From positions 1 to 64,000 of the IMG/VR virus record IMGVR_UViG_3300006028_000010: DNA of 64,000 bases; one strand, 5' to 3'. A program made the translations under genes and the position numbers. This document shows positions 58,503-64,000 of this stretch, piece after piece. The first letter of the stretch is position 1. Each line of letters begins with the position of its first letter. This stretch comes from a virus. The notes under the pieces were generated by a model that was given only the letters and a program-made list of their open reading frames with translations, searched no databases and was not told the origin of the DNA.

Positions 58503-61010
58503 CTATAGTGATTCTGTGCTGGCCAGGGACACCCACGGGCTGGCGTCACCCGAGACTTCGGTGATCCGCCGGGTGTACACGTCGGGAATGATGATCGGGT
58601 GCCGCCTAATATCGAGCAGCATGGAATCACCCACCCGATAGGAGCCGAGGCCGGGTTCACCGTCGGCGCGGGTTTTCACCGTCCATTTGTCAACGGGTAG
58701 CGTGTACCGCGCCAGTGAGGCCCGCGCGTAGGAGTCCAACGCGGCTGGGTCGGCCACCGAACTTTGGGAGGTGTCGACCTCTTCCAACGCGGGGAACCCT
58801 TGATCCACCAACTGGTTGTCCACCCACCAAGACATCAGTTTCTTCTCGTCTTGTCCCGAGCCGGGGACGAACAGCATGCTGGCCATTCGGGCGGCGTCAA
58901 TGTCTTGGCTGATCAACGAATTGGAATCGTCGAAAACCCAGGGATCGCTGGTCGACCCAAGGTGCGGGTTGCCGATGTTGAGTTCCCACGCCACATACAG
59001 CCCGTCGCGCCCGGTTTGCAGATAGGGGTCCAAGCGAAAATCTGGGCCGTCTTCTAATGTGACGATGCTGTTGATCGCTTCGGTGGCTGTGACGGTGTCG
59101 AACCCTTGGAAGAATCGGGTGACCGATCCTTGGGTTGAGGGTGGGTTGCTGCACGTGATGGGCAGTTCCCGCCCGGTGCGCCACCACGTGGTTCCCGGGA
59201 TTTGTGAGGTGGCCGAATCGATGATCTGTTTGACCATGTCGCCGGGGCTGGTGGGTCCCAGGCTTAACGACCCGGCGGGGTCCGTCAGGACGCGCTTATC
59301 GAAAATGCGGGCCAGCTCGGAGGCGCCGATATCGATTTTCGGGGTGTCCCCCGGGATGGTGCCCGGCAGGTAGGGGCCGGCGAACACGACAGCGTTGCCC
59401 CACACCAGGACCAGCGAGATCCGGTAGGGGCCGGTCAGGACTTCCCGGAGGGTGGCCCTCGGATCGATCGACCCGGTGGCCGCGATCTGGTCCAAGGCGT
59501 CTTCGATGACCAGGGATGCGCGTAGCTGCCCGACCGCGTTGATCGGGGTGTTCCATTGGATCGACTCGAAGGGTAGTTCCCACCCGATGCGCCCGGTGCG
59601 GGTGTCCGCCGCGTAAAGCCGGTACTGCGGGGTTTGCACCGGGTGGTAGACGCTGCCAGCGGGGGTGACCAAAGCCGGTCGGTAAGAGTCCGCGTTGGCA
59701 ACAAGCCGGGATGAGACGACCAGGAGTACGAGGTCCGAACCGCCGCCTACCAAATATGGGCCGATGACAGTGAATTGCGCGGCAGCGCGCAGCGTAGCCG
59801 CTACCGCCGGAACAGTCCCACCGGAAGTTAATACGGTGATGCTGCGCAGATTCGCGGCCCCAGCCCAGGTGGTGAACAACGTACCCGCGAACCCCGACTG
59901 GGCGTTAAGTTGCGCACCAACCGGGATGAACCCGAACCCGACAATCCCCAGGCTTGAGGTCGCGGCCAATCCGCCGCCCGCCTTGGCGGGTGTTAACAAC
60001 CCGGTGGTGACCAGTTGGGAATTCGCCAGCAGCGCGGTCGGGGGTGTCGTCAACCCGCTGAACAAAGACGTGGCGCTCAAGGTGGCCTGGGACACCGCGT
60101 AATACGTCAGCGCCGCGCCCAGATTAGAGCTGGTCACCAACGTTGCCGCGGCTACAGGTACCGCCGCGCCGGCAACAAGGTTGGATTGCCCCGCTAACGT
60201 GGCCGTCAGGAGCTGGGTAGGTGCCGACGCGGATATGTTCGATGTCGCCGCCAGCGTTGCTGCCCCGGCCGGAAGTGACGCCCCCACCGTCAATGACGAT
60301 GCGGCAGCCAGCGTCGCCACACCGACCGCGGCGGCCGTGGGCAGAATCTCTAAAGCGGCGGTGTTGCTCTTGTCCGCGGTGGGCCACGTGCCACCGAACG
60401 ACGGGGACGTGCCCACCGCAGCTGACGTGGTGGCGCTAGCCGAACGCCACGCCACAAGCCGTACCGTGTCAGTCGTGTCGTTATAGTCACCACTCGCGAC
60501 AATGGTAGTAGCCGCATTAGGGGTCAGCGCCTCATTGATCGAACAGTTATCCGAGATCCCATAAACCCACGACCCGGTAACTGTCAGCGGGACAGTGAGC
60601 GCCCCATTAGTGGTGCCCGTCGCATCAACCCGTGTGTTAGAACCCGCGCCCGCCTGGCTACTAGCCGCGCCCGTAAGCACCCGAACGGCCAGCATCCGCC
60701 CGCCACCAAGATTGGTGAACGTCGCGGACACCGTCATCGCACCCGGCGCGGTAGTCAGATAACGCGTGAATATTTTGGCGACACCACGCGCGGCACTCGC
60801 TGTGCCCTGCGCATTAGGCCCCGCGGTCCACGTGCCCCCAACGGAGTCCGTGACCGAAGCATCCATGAGGCTGCCGCTGCCCCAACCACCAGCGACCAAA
60901 GCGACCAACAGTGACTGCGCGGGGGGCGTGAACGACGCGGTGGTACACGCCCCCGACGTGCCAGTAACCGGGACAGGCGCCGGGGTTGATGCGTCTTCGG
61001 CGATAGCCAC
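58503..61010 (-). CDS. Large minor tail protein (Gp37-like C-terminus)
   Basis: 835 residues from a GTG. N-terminal 190 residues form a beta domain (FTPPAQSLLVALVAGGWGSG); about 200-440 is an Ala/Ser/Leu repeat region (AATSNISA, LAATSSLG); the last 400 residues match siphovirus minor tail proteins of the ReqiPepy6 Gp37-like type (TGRIGWELPFESIQWNTPIN, then PFxxG-type strands). Likely baseplate hub or host-contact protein. Confidence 0.75.
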   Translation of the reverse strand: MAIAEDASTPAPVPVTGTSGACTTASFTPPAQSLLVALVAGGWGSGSLMDASVTDSVGGTWTAGPNAQGTASAARGVAKIFTRYLTTAPGAMTVSATFTNLGGGRMLAVRVLTGAASSQAGAGSNTRVDATGTTNGALTVPLTVTGSWVYGISDNCSINEALTPNAATTIVASGDYNDTTDTVRLVAWRSASATTSAAVGTSPSFGGTWPTADKSNTAALEILPTAAAVGVATLAAASSLTVGASLPAGAATLAATSNISASAPTQLLTATLAGQSNLVAGAAVPVAAATLVTSSNLGAALTYYAVSQATLSATSLFSGLTTPPTALLANSQLVTTGLLTPAKAGGGLAATSSLGIVGFGFIPVGAQLNAQSGFAGTLFTTWAGAANLRSITVLTSGGTVPAVAATLRAAAQFTVIGPYLVGGGSDLVLLVVSSRLVANADSYRPALVTPAGSVYHPVQTPQYRLYAADTRTGRIGWELPFESIQWNTPINAVGQLRASLVIEDALDQIAATGSIDPRATLREVLTGPYRISLVLVWGNAVVFAGPYLPGTIPGDTPKIDIGASELARIFDKRVLTDPAGSLSLGPTSPGDMVKQIIDSATSQIPGTTWWRTGRELPITCSNPPSTQGSVTRFFQGFDTVTATEAINSIVTLEDGPDFRLDPYLQTGRDGLYVAWELNIGNPHLGSTSDPWVFDDSNSLISQDIDAARMASMLFVPGSGQDEKKLMSWWVDNQLVDQGFPALEEVDTSQSSVADPAALDSYARASLARYTLPVDKWTVKTRADGEPGLGSYRVGDSMLLDIRRHPIIIPDVYTRRITEVSGDASPWVSLASTESL

Positions 61011-61078
61011 CCGCCCGCCACCACCTCACCTCAACCAGTTACGGGCGGTGACACCTTCGCACGGGTGACAACGTCACA

Positions 61079-61112
61079 TGTTTGCGTTGCTCCACGAGGC
61101 TTGACGCAAACA
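61079..61112 (-). terminator. Hairpin between tail genes
   Basis: Perfect 9-base stem TGTTTGCGT / ACGCAAACA with a 16-base loop in the 131-base gap 61011-61141. No T-run. May be a terminator or mRNA-processing site. Confidence 0.45.
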
Positions 61113-61141
61113 CGCAGGTCAAACCAGACAATCGGCGCATA

Positions 61142-61555
61142 CTAGGTGAAACTGGCGACGAGCGCCCCTATGGCAAAGCTAAGCGTGTCACCGGCGGCGG
61201 TTATACGGGGAGTAGTCAACGCTCCGAACCATTCCCGGCGCGGGGTGGCCCCGTTGTCGTAAACCTCGACACCTTGCACACCAGGTGAGCCAACGGCGGG
61301 CATCCCGGTGAAGTTGATCGCCGCGACGTTCGAGTTACTCAACGACGCAGCCGAGGCCATCGTGAACGCTTGCCGCGCGTAGGAGCCGCCAGTGACTTCG
61401 GTGCCGGCCGTGGTGGTTGTGCCCACGGTGCTGCTCAGAGCGAGCCGCATCCCGGAGGTGCCGCCCCCGCCGGTGAGGCTGGGTGCGGTGTAGGTGGCGA
61501 CCCCGAAGCTCGCGTCTAGTAGCCGGTTGCCTTCGGTGGTGGTCAACGCTGCCAT
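61142..61555 (-). CDS. Phage tail fibre-type protein
   Basis: 137 residues. ALTTTEGNRLLDASFGVATYTAP, then GTEVTGGSYARQ are hallmarks of a small virion protein common in actinophages. Probable tail or fibre-tip protein. Confidence 0.8.
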   Translation of the reverse strand: MAALTTTEGNRLLDASFGVATYTAPSLTGGGGTSGMRLALSSTVGTTTTAGTEVTGGSYARQAFTMASAASLSNSNVAAINFTGMPAVGSPGVQGVEVYDNGATPRREWFGALTTPRITAAGDTLSFAIGALVASFT

Positions 61556-61882
61556 TTACTTGTCGTCCCTTCCCGGCGGGTCATGGCGCCGCTTTTCTTC
61601 CGCGTCTTTCTTCGCCTGGGCGTGCTGCAACAGGTGCAGCCGCAGCTGGTGCCCGGTGCGGCCTTCGGCGCCGTGGATCGCGACTTGGATGTCTTCCCAC
61701 CCGGGCTGCTGGGAGATGACGTAGCAGTCGTGGTGCCAGTAGATGGGTGGGGCGTCCAGCGCACCGGTGATGAGTTTGGGGTGGTTGTCTCGTTGCCCGC
61801 AGGCGATGCAGGTCCGTTCCAGTGCCCCCACCCACGCGGGCACCAGCTCGTTGGGGGGAGGCTTTTCGATAGCGTCGGTCAT
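61556..61882 (-). CDS. Small Cys/His hypothetical protein
   Basis: 108 residues with CIACGQRDNHPK and YWHHDCYV, a probable zinc site, then a helical charged tail. Start overlaps the previous stop as TAATG. Unknown function. Confidence 0.6.
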   Translation of the reverse strand: MTDAIEKPPPNELVPAWVGALERTCIACGQRDNHPKLITGALDAPPIYWHHDCYVISQQPGWEDIQVAIHGAEGRTGHQLRLHLLQHAQAKKDAEEKRRHDPPGRDDK

Positions 61883-63078
61883 TACAAAAGCTCCATTTCC
61901 CCGGTGATACTCAAAATTCCGGCCTGCGGGTAGTTACCCGAGATGTAGGGGATGCCGGTACCCGTGAATTGGGATGATGTCGACGCGACTTGGTAGTAGC
62001 CGAGACGGCAGTCGCTGGACGAGAACGGGTACTGCGGGTACATCAGGTTCCCGGATGCGAAGATGACCGCGTCGCCAACCCACCGGGTGGTGTTGGTGGC
62101 CACATACAGCCAGGTGTGCAGGTGGGTTTCTTGTTTGGCGAACGCCCCCGCGGGTAGGAGTGTGAATACCGCGCCCCATCCCATGTTGTAGGGGGAGTTG
62201 CCCCAGTCGAAGAAGTAGTTGAGTCGCAGTGTTTTACCGACGGTTTGGTAACGGGCCACGGTTACCGCGCCGGACCCGAGGCTGCAAATTTTGGTGAGGT
62301 CGACTGCGCTGCCCGGCCCGCTGGGCTGGTAGTAGAGGGACGGGGTGAAACTGGACCATCCGGTGAGCGACACGATAGGCACCCACGCCTGTGCGGTGCC
62401 CTCCCACCCTTCGTAGGCGAGGGTGGTGAGGTTGTACCGCATTTGCCCCGGGTAGCCGCCTTGGCGGGTGTCGATTGATGTTGCTGGGTAGATGCCGCCG
62501 CGGGCGGTGGCGTACACCCTGCGACCGGAGATGTCGCTGGTCAAGATTTGGGTGGTGGCTGCCCGGACAGTGACCGCGGCCAGCAGGAAATCGCCTTCGG
62601 TGAGCAGCCCGGTGGGTTCCGCCGGGGTTGATGAGGGGGTGCCCTGAAGGATGACGATGTCCGCGGTGCGTGTCGGGGCGGGGGTGTCCACGTCACCGTC
62701 GCGGATGCGGATCACCACGTAGTCGATGCGCGGGTTGGAGGCGTTAGCGGTGGCGAACGTGATCGGAACAGGTGAGGTGATCGCACCCAGGTACACGCCC
62801 CGGTAGGAGCGGGCGATCATGTAGTTGCCGAAGTTGACTTGGGCGCCCATGTTCGCGGTGGGGGTGTTCGCCGTGACCTGGCAGTCGGTGATGGTGCCGT
62901 TGCTGGTTTGGGTGGGGAAAATACCCGAGCCGAAACCGAACGAGCCGCCACCGGGCAGCCCCTGGCTTAACCCGCCGAGCGCGATCCGCCAGTCGTCGGT
63001 TGTGTTGCCTATCCCGTTAGTGACATCCTTGTGCACGGCGACGGGATCCGTCATTTGGGATAAATTGGAAATTGTCAA
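61882..63078 (-). CDS. Minor tail protein
   Basis: 398 residues from TTG 63078 (TTGA overlap with the HNH stop, GGGGG upstream); ATG 63054 also possible. N-terminal virion-attachment region (WRIALGGLSQGLPGGGSFG), beta strands (NPRIDYVVIRIRDGDVD) and C-terminal receptor-like domain (LRLNYFFDWGNSPYNMGW). The first 200 residues are typical of siphovirus tail fibre bases. Confidence 0.75.
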   Translation of the reverse strand: MTISNLSQMTDPVAVHKDVTNGIGNTTDDWRIALGGLSQGLPGGGSFGFGSGIFPTQTSNGTITDCQVTANTPTANMGAQVNFGNYMIARSYRGVYLGAITSPVPITFATANASNPRIDYVVIRIRDGDVDTPAPTRTADIVILQGTPSSTPAEPTGLLTEGDFLLAAVTVRAATTQILTSDISGRRVYATARGGIYPATSIDTRQGGYPGQMRYNLTTLAYEGWEGTAQAWVPIVSLTGWSSFTPSLYYQPSGPGSAVDLTKICSLGSGAVTVARYQTVGKTLRLNYFFDWGNSPYNMGWGAVFTLLPAGAFAKQETHLHTWLYVATNTTRWVGDAVIFASGNLMYPQYPFSSSDCRLGYYQVASTSSQFTGTGIPYISGNYPQAGILSITGEMELL

Positions 63079-63674
63079 GCCCCCATCCTGGCCCCCTTGC
63101 GCTGGTTGCACACCAGGTGAGCCAATTGGACGTTATGTAGCGCGTGAACGCCGCCGCGAGTCAACGGAGTAATATGATCTAGTGTTGGACTTAGCGGGTG
63201 TGTGTACTTTACGCCTTTTTGTACAGGCTCCCCGCACAACTGGCAGATCCAGTTATCACGACGACACACGTCTATCCGAGAAAACGTAGCCATCTCGATA
63301 CGATAACCCGTACGCCGTTTATACCCGTTGCGTCGTGTTAGTTCCTTAACAATATCATGATTGTCAGCACGGTAACGCGCCTCTCGTCGGAGAATCATCT
63401 CACGCCCAGGCCCTAGCCTACGCGCTTTCTGTGTACATGAATTGCTGCAAAACCTACGGTTACGCTGGACACCCGCGGGAAGCATTCGGTCACAGCCAGT
63501 GCGTTCACAACTCCGAGCGGTTGAAGAGTCCCCTCGCGCTCTGCGTTCACATCTTAAGCCGACGACATGATGTTTACATGCGCGTGAACAATAAATCTTG
63601 TCAGAACGATTAGGTATAAAACGCTTGCCGCAACGTGTATCCGCGCAAGCGCGCGGGGTATGTATAATCGCCAC
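63075..63674 (-). CDS. HNH endonuclease with zinc-finger N-terminus
   Basis: 199 residues. Three zinc-knuckle units (CADTRCGKRF with CSRACKHH; CERTGCDRM with CSNSCTQK), then HNH: CRRDNWICQLCGEPVQKG, LDHITPLTRGG, LVCNQRKG. Visibly AT-richer than flanking tail genes. Likely a free-standing homing endonuclease inserted between tail genes. Confidence 0.85.
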   Translation of the reverse strand: MAIIHTPRACADTRCGKRFIPNRSDKIYCSRACKHHVVGLRCERRARGDSSTARSCERTGCDRMLPAGVQRNRRFCSNSCTQKARRLGPGREMILRREARYRADNHDIVKELTRRNGYKRRTGYRIEMATFSRIDVCRRDNWICQLCGEPVQKGVKYTHPLSPTLDHITPLTRGGVHALHNVQLAHLVCNQRKGARMGA

Positions 63675-63765
63675 TGTCTGACCTGCCTCACAGGTTGGGC
63701 CACGCCCCCGGACGGTTGCGCCCGTCGCGGGGGTCCGTTTAATCTACGCAGCATACAGTAAATGA

Positions 63766-64000
63766 TTAGTACCAAGCTGAGCGCACGGACGCGACGAGCA
63801 CGGCGGTGGACAGCGCGGACGCTGTGATTTGGTAGGTCGCGATGTCCTGCGGGTCGATTTGTGGCCAGTCGCCGTTGCGGACGACTTGGGACCACACGTT
63901 GGTGGCCCCGTTGAGGAGGGCGCTGTGCCCTGGTTGGCCCCGTTGTGGGAATTCGTCGCAGTTGATGGTGAGTACGTCACCGGCGAGTAGGGACCCGATG
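63766..64000 (-). CDS. Siphovirus tail protein, C-terminal part
   Basis: Open at the window edge; the last 78 residues are present. IGSLLAGDVLTINCDEFPQR, LLNGATNVWSQVV, then WPQIDPQ and a final AW-type C-terminus fit the distal-tail/Dit-like protein family of siphoviruses. The N-terminus lies outside the window. Confidence 0.7.
   Translation of the reverse strand, partial: IGSLLAGDVLTINCDEFPQRGQPGHSALLNGATNVWSQVVRNGDWPQIDPQDIATYQITASALSTAVLVASVRSAWY

Noticed and set aside
1-64000. CRISPR arrays, rRNA genes and insertion sequences
   Set aside because: No regularly spaced repeats with unique spacers, no rRNA sequence and no transposase with terminal inverted repeats were recognised.

Overview
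The window is GC-rich, almost wholly coding mobile DNA with no host housekeeping gene, rRNA or complete tRNA. It reads as a temperate siphovirus of a sporulating actinomycete (Streptomyces- or Frankia-like host, inferred from WhiB, Lsr2 and SsgA-family genes), joined to a plasmid/ICE-like transfer module. Most neighbouring genes share 4-base ATGA/GTGA/TTGA overlaps, so transcripts are long and translationally coupled.

Layout. 1-861 (minus): small membrane-protein operon running off the left edge. 1247-4804 (plus): small genes, then an HNH nuclease fused to an SF2 helicase with a coupled partner gene, ended by a strong hairpin. 4879-8179 (minus): Lsr2, a PP2C-like protein, a winged-helix replication initiator with repeats inside it, and a Nudix protein. 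8361-22793 (plus): long operon with WhiB, an SsgA-like protein, a TraG/VirD4-like ATPase, a DUF2637/Spd-like membrane protein, an FtsK/TraB-like translocase, many small genes and a tyrosine recombinase.

22824-35774 (minus, read leftward from a likely leaderless promoter): phage early operon with Cro-like protein, excisionase-like protein, deoxyribosyltransferase-like protein, PD-(D/E)XK exonuclease plus RecT, WhiB-zinc-finger protein, DNA methyltransferase, RusA-like resolvase, initiator-like proteins, DnaB helicase, a second SsgA-like protein and a sigma factor. 36112-39451: repressor, attP (3' half of tRNA-Asn), BRO-N/GIY-YIG protein and the phage integrase. 39472-40361: small flanking genes.

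40875-64000 (minus): lysis and virion genes, namely Ig-like protein, cysteine-protease-like protein, amidase endolysin, holin, and a large array of repeat-rich tail or fibre proteins back to a tail protein cut by the right edge. Capsid, terminase and tape-measure genes would lie further right.

Because the attP core lies between early genes on one side and integrase/lysis/tail genes on the other, this looks like non-integrated phage (or phage-plasmid) DNA, not a prophage end. Whether 1-22.8 kb belongs to the same replicon or is an adjacent AICE-like element cannot be settled from the window alone.
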